The position numbers and the translations under genes are program-made. From the NCBI GenBank assembly GCA_948467735.1, contig CAOKFN010000022.1, positions 1 to 64,000 of the forward strand: a stretch of 64,000 nt of DNA, given 5' to 3'. Positions within the stretch are counted from its first letter, which is position 1. Each line of letters starts with the position of its first letter. The DNA comes from an uncultured bacterium (lineage in GTDB: Bacteria > Bacillota > Clostridia > Lachnospirales > Lachnospiraceae). The notes beneath the pieces were generated by a model, which was given only the letters and a program-made list of their open reading frames with translations, ran no database searches and was not told the DNA's origin. Below are positions 51,760-62,126 of the stretch, piece by piece.

Positions 51760-53649
51760 TCACAAAAGTCTGACGTTTATTCCTCTGGTTTTTCCAGCCT
51801 TTCCTGTCAGCCGAAACGATACCTTTTTCCCTTCATAAGAAATATTCATATCCGGGTTATCTAGTTCATTGAAATAAACGTTTTCCGGCTTGTGTGCAAT
51901 AAATCCAAACAAATTGCCGTGCTTATCTGTGGTAACAGTCATGACCCTTCCAGTATATACATTGGATTTAGCTTCCGCAGCGATACTCCCCCGCAGCTCC
52001 TTTAACATGAAATCCTTAAATTCTGGATTATCCTTTATAGCATACCTATAGTCTGCACCCTTTGCGGCAACCCATTGCCCCATTATTTGTCGCAGTCTGC
52101 GGGCCGCCCGCAAAACCGCCTGCTTATATTCTGTCCCGCCCAAAAGCTTCAACAGCTTTTTACAATACTCCTCTATCCTTTCCTTATCGTCTATATCCGG
52201 CGCCGGTCCCATGCTCAATTCCTGAATCAAGAACAGCAGATGCATCTTGTATGGCCTCATATCATTAAGGCTGCGATCCTGCTTCATAATATACTCCAAA
52301 TTTGACACCAATAGCGCCGCCACATAATATGGATAATATGATTGCCCTTCCACAAAAAGCTTATCCTTATAGTCACTGATAAGCTTTGATTCATGCCGAT
52401 GTGAGTTCTCAACATGGTTCATGTACATCGCCACCATACTTTGGATCAACACCCTAAAGCTGACTTTCTGGTACGGTTTCACTGTGTTATCTCTTGCATA
52501 CTGTTTGGAACGCCTTTCATAATATACCTTGCAAAGGCCCTCTGTCTGCATAATATAAAAAAACTCCTCCAAATCCTTGTGATACTGCCGGATAGTTTCA
52601 AAGGCCTCCTCATAAACGATATTCTGCCTATTCGTGCCCTTAACGATCCCTTGGGTCACTTCCGGTTTCGTGGCTTCAATAACTTTCACAATCACTTGGA
52701 CCTGAGACAAGTTATTTCCTTTCTCCTTTACCTTATAGAGCGAATTGCACGTTTGGCAGCCATTGACGATTTGTGGATTTTTTATATACAGCACCTTGTT
52801 CTTTGGCTCCAGCTTATTACATACGATTGTAATCCCGTTGTTAAACAGGACAAAGTTCATGGGATTCGTTGTCAAAGTTGCTTCCATCTCCTGATTAACA
52901 ACTGTATCTCCCTGATAATCCCTGACATTGTCATCAAATATATTTGCCCGGATTAATCCGTCTTCATTTGTCAGAATATTGATCAAGCTGTCCGCGCTGC
53001 AAAGCACGACATACACCTGCCCCGCACCCTCTAATTTACCAAACACAATAGAATCCTGATACTCAAGAGCCGCCTGATACTCCTTCCTGTTAGCTTGGGC
53101 AATCACATACAGTTTCTCGTCATTAATCTGCTGAATACTGGCGGTATACTCTTTATTTTTTATGCTTTGCGTCTCCGCTTTTTCCTCCGCCACAAAAATA
53201 ATATTTATATTGGGAAGCCTCTCCCATCTGGCAACAATCTTCTGTGTCCGAAAGTAACCTATTATCTCCGAAAAATTATATCCATCCTGCCTTTTATGAT
53301 ATACCTCGCTTATCAGCTCATCGGCAGATTTTTTCTCCTTATAAGCTAAAATATATACATCAAACCTGCCTTGTCCATCCTTCTGTAGGATATCATCAAT
53401 ATCCGTCCTTGTAGAAAGCAGCTGCCCATTCATGGTTATAGCGATGCCAATCAAGCCCATCCCTTTAGGCACTTCGTCACATATCTGATTTAACAGATCA
53501 AAGTCTCTGTCCAATCTGTCCGGATGAATATGTGAAAAATAGATATAATCTATATACCTTCTCTCATTATCATAACTGCTGTTGTCCTCTAACTCATTCT
53601 CTTTGCTGTAATCATTAAACCATGCTTTTAATATAGGATTTTCAAACAC
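51760..53649 (-). CDS. AIPR family (abortive infection phage resistance) protein
   Basis: A 629-residue protein. The AIPR core is clear: IFDDNVRDYQGDTVVNQEME, FVLFNNGITIVC, and IKNPQIVNGCQTCNSLYK. AIPR proteins include AbiJ/AbiR-associated phage-resistance factors and are suspected nucleases. A C-terminal OB/cold-shock-like part (YTGRVMTVTTDKHGNLFGFI) may bind nucleic acid. I start at GTG 53649 (MFENPILKAW) because GGGAGG is 7 nt upstream; GTG 53670 would put that site inside the gene. It is last in a three-gene unit behind the OLD-like ATPase. Confidence 0.82.
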   Translation of the reverse strand: MFENPILKAWFNDYSKENELEDNSSYDNERRYIDYIYFSHIHPDRLDRDFDLLNQICDEVPKGMGLIGIAITMNGQLLSTRTDIDDILQKDGQGRFDVYILAYKEKKSADELISEVYHKRQDGYNFSEIIGYFRTQKIVARWERLPNINIIFVAEEKAETQSIKNKEYTASIQQINDEKLYVIAQANRKEYQAALEYQDSIVFGKLEGAGQVYVVLCSADSLINILTNEDGLIRANIFDDNVRDYQGDTVVNQEMEATLTTNPMNFVLFNNGITIVCNKLEPKNKVLYIKNPQIVNGCQTCNSLYKVKEKGNNLSQVQVIVKVIEATKPEVTQGIVKGTNRQNIVYEEAFETIRQYHKDLEEFFYIMQTEGLCKVYYERRSKQYARDNTVKPYQKVSFRVLIQSMVAMYMNHVENSHRHESKLISDYKDKLFVEGQSYYPYYVAALLVSNLEYIMKQDRSLNDMRPYKMHLLFLIQELSMGPAPDIDDKERIEEYCKKLLKLLGGTEYKQAVLRAARRLRQIMGQWVAAKGADYRYAIKDNPEFKDFMLKELRGSIAAEAKSNVYTGRVMTVTTDKHGNLFGFIAHKPENVYFNELDNPDMNISYEGKKVSFRLTGKAGKTRGINVRLL

Positions 53650-53666
53650 AGCATACCCTCCCGCTG

Positions 53667-54356
53667 TCACATAAATTGTATGTCCATTTCAGCCATATAT
53701 GTAATTTTATCAGCTGTGATCATACATATATAATGGATTTCATAGGATTTCTCCCCGCCTGATATCTCATCATCAATAAAAATCCCATCCAAAATATACT
53801 GAATGGCCTTAACCTTCTGTCTGTATTCCTCCAGTTTCGCCCGGCTCTTCCTAGCTGTAAGCAAACCGCCCGGCCCAGCCTGATTGATTTTTTCCATATA
53901 GGCAACCTTTTCTTTTTGAAGCATATCCCTGTTCCAATATCTGGTTATTACCCCCAATGAGCGTTCTATACTATATCCGTCTAAGCTGTTTAGATACTGC
54001 TCTTCAATATGCTCTATTCCGCTATGCCACTGGCTGCAAAGCTTCAGCACCGTCTTTGTATTAATAACCGTGTCCTTCAGATCATAAATATACCATTTTA
54101 CTTTCCTTTCAGTATTGTTTTCCAAAATAGCGGTAATATCCGGCTTTTTCGTGTCTTTCTTCGACATCCCCACAGGTACGTATTCCTTGCTGAAATAAGC
54201 CCTCTCCCCGTCTCTTACCGTAAAATGCAGAACAACCCTGTCCAATGTATGATTGGCTGGCTGTTCCTCTTCCAAAGTAATATCCCTTGAACAGTCAAAC
54301 CAATACATCACTGTCTTACTATAATCCATTTCCTGTTTCAATTTCTGTGCTTTCAT
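53667..54356 (-). CDS. unrecognised defence-operon protein
   Basis: About 229 residues from ATG 54356, which lies 4 nt after the stop of the ATPase gene; the frame is open to 54428 and starts at 54389 or 54386 are possible. No strong ribosome binding site is seen, so translation is probably coupled. Beta-rich first half (DRVVLHFTVRDGERAYF), then a helical part (QKEKVAYMEKINQ), and a beta-rich end (SYEIHYICMITADKITYMAEMDIQF). No family recognised. Its place between an OLD-like ATPase and AIPR suggests a sensor or adaptor; inference only. Confidence 0.6.
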   Translation of the reverse strand: MKAQKLKQEMDYSKTVMYWFDCSRDITLEEEQPANHTLDRVVLHFTVRDGERAYFSKEYVPVGMSKKDTKKPDITAILENNTERKVKWYIYDLKDTVINTKTVLKLCSQWHSGIEHIEEQYLNSLDGYSIERSLGVITRYWNRDMLQKEKVAYMEKINQAGPGGLLTARKSRAKLEEYRQKVKAIQYILDGIFIDDEISGGEKSYEIHYICMITADKITYMAEMDIQFM

Positions 54357-54360
54357 CCAA

Positions 54361-55605
54361 CTATCCCATAATACAGTTTGATTCATCATACAATATATCA
54401 ATATTTTCATTAAATCTCCCAAAGTCATAACCTATCTTGGGATAATCAAAAAAATCCAGCTCCTCGATGACCACCCTGTCTTTTTCATTTTTTTTGAATT
54501 CATATACATTTACCGCTTTTTCAGACCCGAGCATATCCCGCATACTCCAATTCAGCCTCTCCAATATATCATTCCTGCGGATTACATTTTTCATTCTTGA
54601 CACCAATATTAGATTATTAACTCTTCCCGCCAGAGAATCACTGTGGGTAGAAATTATAACCTTATTGCCAAGATTGCAGAATCTTATTAACGCCTTTGCA
54701 ATACTTCCCTGCTTTATGGGATGTATACTGTTTTCCACCTCATCATAATACAAATATCCATATTTGCCTTCTGATTTCAACACACTGCTGAACGGTGATA
54801 ATTCGTGAATCATCGACGAAGCCGCATTCAAAGGAATTACACAATTATCTTCCCGATACATAAACACATCATTCCGATATTCAATCCTCCCGCCCAACAG
54901 CTCCCTGTCCACAAAATCTATCAAATCCTCCTCGTTTTCGTCAAACTGCATTCTAGGAGAATAAGTCTGCAAAAATTTCAGATAATCGCAAATGGACAGA
55001 GCCATTCCAGATTTTCCCTGCATGTTTACAAAGAAATTCCGATATAGCATCTGTAATCCGGCCCGCGCCGCCGGTAGAAACAGCTGTTTTTTTCCCACAG
55101 GCAGTCCCAGCATATCCAACAGAGCATGCTTGGCAAGCTGTAATTTCATCTCACCCACCGTCCCCGTCACATCATTTACAATATTTTCCCTGTTTCCATC
55201 TGCATACTCCTTCTCCAAGTATGCTGTTTCTGCAATTGTGCCAACATAAAATATCTCCTCTGCGGTCTCAAAATGTATCTTTACTTCCTCAGCAGGAATT
55301 TCTATGGAAAAGCATTCCAGAAGAAAGCTCCTTTTGTTATCTCTCAAATAGCTATTGACACTGCTCTCTATTTCAGCAAACCACTCGGCAGAAAACCGTA
55401 TATAAGTTATATCCTCCATTTCGGTGATTTTGGCACAGCCGACTTCCGCATTCCAATTAGATATTGTATTTACAATTCCATACATAAGCTCCATCATCAA
55501 AGTCTTTCCGCTGTTATTATCTCCTACAAACAGCGTGAAATCTTCTGTTTTTATCGAAGCCTCCTCAATCTTGGCAAATTTTCTGACATCTACTCTTATG
55601 CTCAA
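54361..55605 (-). CDS. OLD/AAA_15-like ATPase
   Basis: A 414-residue ATPase of the ABC/SMC-like class found in many phage-defence operons. Walker A is GDNNSGKTLMM, Walker B is YLYYDEVENSIHP, and the following THS is in VIISTHSDSLAGR. No TOPRIM nuclease domain follows, unlike full OLD proteins. I prefer TTG 55605 (MSIRVDVRKFAKIEEASI) because GAGGA lies 5 nt upstream and the fold starts there; ATG 55647 and GTG 55680 are alternatives. A near-consensus promoter is 100 bp upstream. Confidence 0.8.
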   Translation of the reverse strand: MSIRVDVRKFAKIEEASIKTEDFTLFVGDNNSGKTLMMELMYGIVNTISNWNAEVGCAKITEMEDITYIRFSAEWFAEIESSVNSYLRDNKRSFLLECFSIEIPAEEVKIHFETAEEIFYVGTIAETAYLEKEYADGNRENIVNDVTGTVGEMKLQLAKHALLDMLGLPVGKKQLFLPAARAGLQMLYRNFFVNMQGKSGMALSICDYLKFLQTYSPRMQFDENEEDLIDFVDRELLGGRIEYRNDVFMYREDNCVIPLNAASSMIHELSPFSSVLKSEGKYGYLYYDEVENSIHPIKQGSIAKALIRFCNLGNKVIISTHSDSLAGRVNNLILVSRMKNVIRRNDILERLNWSMRDMLGSEKAVNVYEFKKNEKDRVVIEELDFFDYPKIGYDFGRFNENIDILYDESNCIMG

Positions 55606-55703
55606 AAGTATCCTCTTTTCCTGCAATGCTTTATTGATACTAAACATTCCTGTATCCGAATGCATACCATAAATGAACACCTATATTCTTGTATATCGAA
55701 TTT

Positions 55704-55732
55704 ATTGTACAACCCAAAATCACTATTGTCAA
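55704..55732 (-). promoter_or_regulatory. promoter of the ATPase-unknown-AIPR unit
   Basis: Minus strand TTGACA (55727-55732), 17-bp spacer, TACAAT (55704-55709). It lies in the 228-bp gap after the helicase gene, so the last three genes form their own unit. Confidence 0.8.
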
Positions 55733-55833
55733 ACTTTACAGATATTTTGGGTATTAGTTTTTCAGCTAAAACCCCTATGCAGATGTTAGTCAACATTGCT
55801 CAATTCTATTTCTACTTTCAACTCCCTCTATTA

Positions 55834-58800
55834 TCAGTTTACCTGACATAATTTTGCCCGAATAATTTCATCCGCTTTTGGCAGCGCATACTTCAAGAGC
55901 TTATCCGCAATGGCTATCGTCTCAGTCGGCAGCAGCCTGCTGTCATCACTCCACATTGCCGGGTATGAAACAATTCTGCACTTTTTATCCTGAAACTCCA
56001 CAAAATGATGCGTTCCGTTACCAGTGATCTTATATTTCCCTCCCAACTCATTTAACGGTTTTAGTAATTCCTCCTGCTCTTCATAAGGCAGCATTAACGG
56101 CAGTGAAGAATTTTCGCACCACTCTAACAGCTCCAATGCCGCAAAACGATCCAAAAAACCGTGAACACGCTGATTCCAGTAATGCATCAAACACTCATGG
56201 CAGGCACTGTCGCACCCGGCTTGACAGCTTTCCAAAACTTTCTTCGTTTCCTGCATCAAATCTTCTGTATTCTCTGCCAAAGCTGAACAATATCCTGCTC
56301 CGCTGGAAAGACTGTCAAATAAAAAGATATCCACATACGCTTTCACCCCATCTTCGGAATATCGCAATCGATATCCGCTTTTAATCTCATTAAACTCAAT
56401 ATCCAGTAAACGTCCGCCGGCCAGAATCATTGCTTCTGCCAAAGTCTGTCCTGCTCTCCGCACCCAAAGCCCGCCGGGACTTACATTTACCTGTTCTGCG
56501 TCAAGAGTTATCTCATACACCACCATATCCGTCCTAAACTGATTTCCGAGATAAGTATTTACAACGCGTCCCACCAAGTGCGGACAGCTGTAATTTGTAT
56601 ATGGATGCCGATATGGCTTATTAATTTTTCTAAGCAGAGTTTCATCATCGCCGGGAACAGCCGCTCCACAATCCTTGCAAACCATAAAGCCGATACCCTT
56701 AGGCCCCTTATTCAAAATAATCAACGGATCATTTGCTCTTTTTGAAAAACGCAGATTGTCAAAACCTCTTATTCTCTTCATCTCATTTTCCTTGGGAGTA
56801 ATAGAATAGCAGGGTTCCTCTGTATAAGACATTTCTGCCTCTGCTCCTGCTCCTCTTGTGCTTGTCCCATTGACAGGCGCAAACCCCCATGGCTTCAGCA
56901 TCTTCTGCCGCTGAATGGCTCCTTTTCCGCAGAAGGGGCACTTGCTTTGATATTGCAATCCCATCCAATTGCACGCAGAATCATCACAATAATACAAATC
57001 TTTAAAATACTCCCTGCTTTTACTTTCAAAAAAGGTTCTAGCCGGATGTTCCTGCCCTTCCGGCCGAAACTTGGAGTGAAAACTGTAAATGCCTCCTGAT
57101 TTATAAGTATCCTTATTAATCACCACTATCCGTCCGGGAGCATATTCGCTGATTGCCGTCTCCAAAGCGCGTTCCGGCTTTTGATCAATGCGTTTTCCTT
57201 TTTCGTCCTCTACATAAAACCCTACAACATCCTTTGGAAATGAATATGTGGGAAAAATACCGCTTTCCAGAAAAGTATCCAATATGCTCTTTTCCTGATT
57301 TTCATCATCCCGGTATTCTTCCGGAAATTCCTCCACCCTGTTTCTTAATTCCTCCAACTGATCTAAAAATTCTTTTTTATATTCCTGAATACTGAAATGA
57401 ACATTCTCTGGAATGAGCGTTTCCCTATCAAAATCTTTTTCTGCTTTCCTGCTGATAAATCGCCTGAAATTTTCGTATTCCAACTGAAAAAACCTACAAG
57501 CATGTTCTTCGTCAGCCCCAGACCCCATTCTGTCAAAAAACTCTGTGGCACAGATTACATTCAAATGCCGATATGTCAGTTTCCTATTGTCAACATCAAT
57601 CCATGGCGTCCTTGGAACACCGGATATAATTTTTTCAGGATTGTGAAAATAATAACTGTCATGAGGTCTATTATCCGTATAAGCAACAATCGTGGATATG
57701 GCGGCACTTCTCCTGCCTGCACGTCCCGCACGCTGCTGATAGTTTTCCCGCATAGGAGGAATGTTCCTCAAACCAACAGCAGTCAATGAGCCTATATCAA
57801 TTCCCACCTCCATTGTTGTGGTACAACTCAAAATATCCACCGGGCGATCGTTATCCACATGAACATTTTGAAACCTCATCTCAAAATCTTCCGTAGTGGA
57901 CCATGTCTTCTGCTGTTGATCCTTATGAGAAAGCTGTGCCGTGTGCTCTTCCGTATTGATACGAGTCATATGTACCTGTGGAGCACCATGTATCGCCCCC
58001 AAGACAGGCGCCCTCCAGAAACTGATACCTTCAAAGTCTTTCTGGGTCATCAGTCTGGGAACTCCATTTCCACAATGTGCGCATTTTCCCCATAACGTAA
58101 AGGGAAATACTCCGCTGCATCGAGGGCATTTATACCATTCATGCTGTTCTCCAAAACGCAGGGTTATCATATTCAAATTCAAGAACCATGTTGATGCATG
58201 ATCGCCTTTTGCAAGATATTTTCCCAACTGTCTGGTCACAACGCCAATCTGTCCCTTGGATAATCCCTCATTTTCCAATATTTTCTTAATTCTCGCAGGC
58301 AATCTATTCTCATCTTCAATACCAAATCGAGGATATGCGGTAATATTTCTCCTCACATCATTGTCAATTTCAGAACCCACGGCATACTGTGAAGTCATAA
58401 TTTCCATCGCCCATGCGGCAAATAATATCTTAAATTCATCCAAAGACATCTCGATCTTCGCCGCATTCAGCTCCTCCTCGATCTCGTCAAATGTGTCATC
58501 ATCAATGTCACATGGTTCCACCCAGCACAATCCTGCATCCGTCAAAGAACGGAAACTGCTGCACAGCTGCCGTAAAAGATGCTCATAATACTGTTCAGGC
58601 TTATGCTTAAAATATTTTGTTATAACTTTATCATACTTTATTTTACCATTCTTTTTCTTATACAGATCTTCCATCTTTTTTCGGTCTTCCAACAATTCTT
58701 TTTCATTATTCCCATAAAAGAATCTAAGACCGTTCTGATAAGCAACCTTTAAGAAAACGGCATATAGAATATCCAGAGTCGGCACTTTATCATTCTGATC

Positions 58801-61095
58801 CGCCCATTCCTGAAGCTCACTGGCCGCAGCCGTCAATGCCTTTTTCATAGCCCATTCATCTGCCGCACGAGTTAAGTCCCTTGCCAAAACCGCCGCCCGC
58901 TGTCTGCTGTCTGAAAAGAGCAGCACTTTCCGCCCCTGATTTTCAAGCTCTTTGTATTTGGAGACAGGCGGCTGTACATAGAACTGTTCCGATACCAAGT
59001 TAAAAAACGGCTCATTTCCTTTTGTAACAAAATCCGTTGCTTCAAATCGCATTTTATCACATTTGGGACAAGTACTGAACGTCCATAAGTTCGGCTTCCC
59101 TTTGATCTCTTTATCACAATATGCTACTTGAAGGTATCTGTTTTTTCCGTCAGATTCCTCATGAAATTTGTCCAAATGCCCTGTTACGGGATTAAGCCAA
59201 GCTATTTGAATCTTATCTGTTCGTTTGAAGCTTCCATCCTTTGGAATCGGATAAAAAAGAACCTCTTTCAAACTGTCCGCAAATTGAATGCCCGGTTCAT
59301 TCCAGACAAAAGGCTTGTCATACTCCAATACATCCAAATAACCACGCAGAAACAGCGCCCCACAGGATCGCTCATTCATTAACTCATAGATCATGCCTCC
59401 GCATTTACACCGCGTTCCGGGTCTGCGCAGATAAACGCGCCCTAAGCCAAGCTCCGCATCCTCATGATTTTTTTGTGTACATAACGGATTAGCGCAGGCA
59501 TAAATCCCCTGCACTCCCCGAAACATCATATGTAATCTGGCAGGATATAAAACTTTTCCTTCAACATTCTTTGCCAAAGGAGCAATAGCAAGCAAAGCAT
59601 TAGCAGCCTTTTCAGCCACAGATGTTTCACTTCCCGGGAATGCAATTTTCGCCAGTTCCTGAAAACGCACTGCATGTCCGCGAGTCTCCTTCATAATGCG
59701 CAGCATAGGGTTGTATAAACGCAGGCAATCATACAGCCATGCTGCCGCCGATTCTTCATCCTTAACATCACGCAGCCCCGGAAAATCCATTCGTCTGGCA
59801 AAATCTAAAATAGCTCCATACCTCTCGTTCCAATCCTGCTGCAAGGAATCAATATCATAATCCTCCAGAACAAGAGGTTCAAATTCTCTACCCGTCATCT
59901 GAATATCTTCTTCTGTTCCCTTAATTAATACAAACTTATTTCTATTTTCCCTCTGCGCACTTAAGTCGCAGGCAAACTTATAGACTGCCGCTTCCTGTTC
60001 CTTGCCCGGCGGAACACTGGCGCTGGTAAGTATAAATTGCACTTGGCTGCGCCTGAGGCCCAATTTATGCAATACTCTCCGCACCAAAAGTGAGACTTCC
60101 CCGCCGGCTGAGCCGCGGTACATATGGGCTTCATCAATAACAAACAAAAGCTTATTATCCGGATTACTTTCAATCCACTGTTTCGTCCTGCTCCAAATAT
60201 TTTTCTCAATGGGACGCATCAACATATATTCCAACATGGAATAATTCGTAATCAAAATATCCGGACAATACTGATGCATTTCATGGCGGGTAATCAGTTC
60301 CGCGTCCTCTGGATCTGTCACGCAATCCTCTTGATTTCTCAAGCGCTCAATAAATGCACCCAAATCCTTTTTGGAGGGATATTTCCCCAAATCCCGAAGC
60401 TTCTCTTTTACCTCCTCCGACTGTAAAAGGATATCTTTCTCCATTGTATCAGCCAAATTACGGTTTTTATGTATATCTGCCACACCAGAATATGGCGTGC
60501 GTCCAGTATACATTCCAAACTGCGGAACACGTCTTCCCGGAACCATTTCTTTCAGCAGACTATGAAACCCCTTTTCCCCATTACCAATCATGCGGCGCAG
60601 CCTCCCCAGCTGTTCGGACACTAACGCATTCATAGGATACAGCATAATTGTCCGCACCCCCCGGATTTCCCATGTACTTGGAGAATGCATCTGCTCCAGA
60701 ACCAGTCTGCTTACCATGGGCCACATAAAACATTCTGTTTTTCCGGAACCTGTGCCTGTAGCCACAAAAAGATCCTGCCCACGATAAAAAGCTTCCAAGG
60801 ACTCAATTTGATGTCTATAAGGATTTTTAAATACGCCTAAATCCAACTCTGCCATTCTCAGCAGAATTTTTTTTACATCCTGATCCAATTCCGCATGCCT
60901 AATTCCATCCTCCACCTCTAAATAAGCAGGATTTGCTTCTATATAGGGTTCCTGAAAAACCATTCCTGCTTTCTGCAATTCCTTTTCACAGGCAATGCGC
61001 AGTGCATCGTTTTTACCAAGATATTCTGTATTGATATAATGCAATAACTGATTTTTGATTGCTTCATAAGTACTTTTTACCCCATACTTATCCAT
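55834..61095 (-). CDS. giant DEAH helicase with zinc knuckles and DUF1998-like C terminus
   Basis: A 1753-residue superfamily 2 helicase. Q-like RHQIESLEAF and Walker A ATGTGSGKT (residues 112-120), DEAH at 321-324, and in the second RecA domain TMEVGIDIGSL and QQRAGRAGRR (about 1150-1190). Several CxxC pairs (CTQ..CKCGG, CPKCDK, CPRC...CAHC, CPFC, CKDC) are scattered between and after. The end (about 1580-1690) has the DUF1998/MZB look: CQAGCDSACHECLMHYWNQRVHGFLDR. The layout resembles DISARM DrmA and DrmB joined in one chain. Start ATG 61095 has GAGAGGA upstream and overlaps the previous gene by 8 bp. Confidence 0.82.
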   Translation of the reverse strand: MDKYGVKSTYEAIKNQLLHYINTEYLGKNDALRIACEKELQKAGMVFQEPYIEANPAYLEVEDGIRHAELDQDVKKILLRMAELDLGVFKNPYRHQIESLEAFYRGQDLFVATGTGSGKTECFMWPMVSRLVLEQMHSPSTWEIRGVRTIMLYPMNALVSEQLGRLRRMIGNGEKGFHSLLKEMVPGRRVPQFGMYTGRTPYSGVADIHKNRNLADTMEKDILLQSEEVKEKLRDLGKYPSKKDLGAFIERLRNQEDCVTDPEDAELITRHEMHQYCPDILITNYSMLEYMLMRPIEKNIWSRTKQWIESNPDNKLLFVIDEAHMYRGSAGGEVSLLVRRVLHKLGLRRSQVQFILTSASVPPGKEQEAAVYKFACDLSAQRENRNKFVLIKGTEEDIQMTGREFEPLVLEDYDIDSLQQDWNERYGAILDFARRMDFPGLRDVKDEESAAAWLYDCLRLYNPMLRIMKETRGHAVRFQELAKIAFPGSETSVAEKAANALLAIAPLAKNVEGKVLYPARLHMMFRGVQGIYACANPLCTQKNHEDAELGLGRVYLRRPGTRCKCGGMIYELMNERSCGALFLRGYLDVLEYDKPFVWNEPGIQFADSLKEVLFYPIPKDGSFKRTDKIQIAWLNPVTGHLDKFHEESDGKNRYLQVAYCDKEIKGKPNLWTFSTCPKCDKMRFEATDFVTKGNEPFFNLVSEQFYVQPPVSKYKELENQGRKVLLFSDSRQRAAVLARDLTRAADEWAMKKALTAAASELQEWADQNDKVPTLDILYAVFLKVAYQNGLRFFYGNNEKELLEDRKKMEDLYKKKNGKIKYDKVITKYFKHKPEQYYEHLLRQLCSSFRSLTDAGLCWVEPCDIDDDTFDEIEEELNAAKIEMSLDEFKILFAAWAMEIMTSQYAVGSEIDNDVRRNITAYPRFGIEDENRLPARIKKILENEGLSKGQIGVVTRQLGKYLAKGDHASTWFLNLNMITLRFGEQHEWYKCPRCSGVFPFTLWGKCAHCGNGVPRLMTQKDFEGISFWRAPVLGAIHGAPQVHMTRINTEEHTAQLSHKDQQQKTWSTTEDFEMRFQNVHVDNDRPVDILSCTTTMEVGIDIGSLTAVGLRNIPPMRENYQQRAGRAGRRSAAISTIVAYTDNRPHDSYYFHNPEKIISGVPRTPWIDVDNRKLTYRHLNVICATEFFDRMGSGADEEHACRFFQLEYENFRRFISRKAEKDFDRETLIPENVHFSIQEYKKEFLDQLEELRNRVEEFPEEYRDDENQEKSILDTFLESGIFPTYSFPKDVVGFYVEDEKGKRIDQKPERALETAISEYAPGRIVVINKDTYKSGGIYSFHSKFRPEGQEHPARTFFESKSREYFKDLYYCDDSACNWMGLQYQSKCPFCGKGAIQRQKMLKPWGFAPVNGTSTRGAGAEAEMSYTEEPCYSITPKENEMKRIRGFDNLRFSKRANDPLIILNKGPKGIGFMVCKDCGAAVPGDDETLLRKINKPYRHPYTNYSCPHLVGRVVNTYLGNQFRTDMVVYEITLDAEQVNVSPGGLWVRRAGQTLAEAMILAGGRLLDIEFNEIKSGYRLRYSEDGVKAYVDIFLFDSLSSGAGYCSALAENTEDLMQETKKVLESCQAGCDSACHECLMHYWNQRVHGFLDRFAALELLEWCENSSLPLMLPYEEQEELLKPLNELGGKYKITGNGTHHFVEFQDKKCRIVSYPAMWSDDSRLLPTETIAIADKLLKYALPKADEIIRAKLCQVN

Positions 61096-62116
61096 GATTT
61101 TTCCTCTCTTCTGTCAATTTTAGCCCCAAATCATACAAACGTGGTTTTATAAATTCCCATACATCCTCATCCATATCCCATTCCAGCCTGTCTGTGACTG
61201 CATTGTGCGGCCATGCATAAGTTTCCAATAATGTACTCTCCTTTTGTGGTAAATGAATTCTCAGTTTTATCGAAATATGATCGGAAAAACGCTCTGCCTG
61301 CATCGGCACCGCATTATCTGCCATATATCTCATAACTATCATAAACCGTCTATGTTCTCCGAGCTTCTGAAGAGCAAAATCTATTTGATGCCTATACAAA
61401 TATTCATCTTTTCGCAGTAGGAAATACTCATAACCATTTTTATTAATAGTACGGCGAATAAGCCATAATCCTTTTATCGGCTTAGGCCGCTCTGTCTGCC
61501 AACAGGTATGATTATTTTTTGTCCTCTTATAAGCATTGAAATATTGTACATTGTCATCAATCCCTGTTTCTTTCCACCATGCATATTTAACATAGTCCCA
61601 AAACCATGCTGTGATCTCTGTTACTGCTCGAGAATCAAATATTTTACTTTCTTGTATTTTCTGAAGCATAGCAATGCCGGAATAATACGTTCCCGCCGAA
61701 AGCGCCTCTCCCCTTCTACACTTCACCCTATCCGATAATTTTATCCCATTACTTCCTGCAAGAATCAAATTTGTTTCAAATCCAACATGCAGCAAATCGC
61801 CATGCCGCAGCAGCCTGTTTATCAAAAGTGCAATAGGACTCTCTTCCGTTTTGTCGGTTCCAAACCATATTTTTGATTCAGGAAACCTTTTCAACATTTC
61901 ATTTAATATGACTTCGCATTTATCAAAAATATGTCTTCTGCTCACTCCCGGATTATCCGTTTGCTCACTGGTGACAGGCTGATCCAAAGCAGCGGCTTTT
62001 ATCCAGCTGGCCATGGCAGAATATAACACTCTATTGCAATATTGGACTTCAGATTCGTTTTTATATTTGAAAATTCCCATATCTGCCGCCATGGCATGTA
62101 AAATTCTATCCTTCAT
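61088..62116 (-). CDS. unrecognised protein of the helicase operon
   Basis: A 342-residue protein of no family I recognise. It is rich in Trp and Tyr in the middle (ITAWFWDYVKYAWWKETG). Later beta-strand-rich segments look like RRFMIVMRYMADNAVPMQ and HISIKLRIHLPQKE. Start ATG 62116 has GAGGTG with 6-nt spacing, 10 nt after the upstream stop; an open extension to 62173 would overlap that gene. It ends 8 bp inside the helicase gene, so the two are translationally coupled. Likely a helicase partner. Confidence 0.65.
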   Translation of the reverse strand: MKDRILHAMAADMGIFKYKNESEVQYCNRVLYSAMASWIKAAALDQPVTSEQTDNPGVSRRHIFDKCEVILNEMLKRFPESKIWFGTDKTEESPIALLINRLLRHGDLLHVGFETNLILAGSNGIKLSDRVKCRRGEALSAGTYYSGIAMLQKIQESKIFDSRAVTEITAWFWDYVKYAWWKETGIDDNVQYFNAYKRTKNNHTCWQTERPKPIKGLWLIRRTINKNGYEYFLLRKDEYLYRHQIDFALQKLGEHRRFMIVMRYMADNAVPMQAERFSDHISIKLRIHLPQKESTLLETYAWPHNAVTDRLEWDMDEDVWEFIKPRLYDLGLKLTEERKNHG

Positions 62117-62126
62117 CTGCCACACC

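Noticed and set aside
51760..61095. Calling the island DISARM or PARIS
   Set aside because: DISARM needs a methyltransferase and usually a PLD protein, which are not in the window. PARIS needs a DUF4435 TOPRIM partner, and the 229-residue protein does not look like one.
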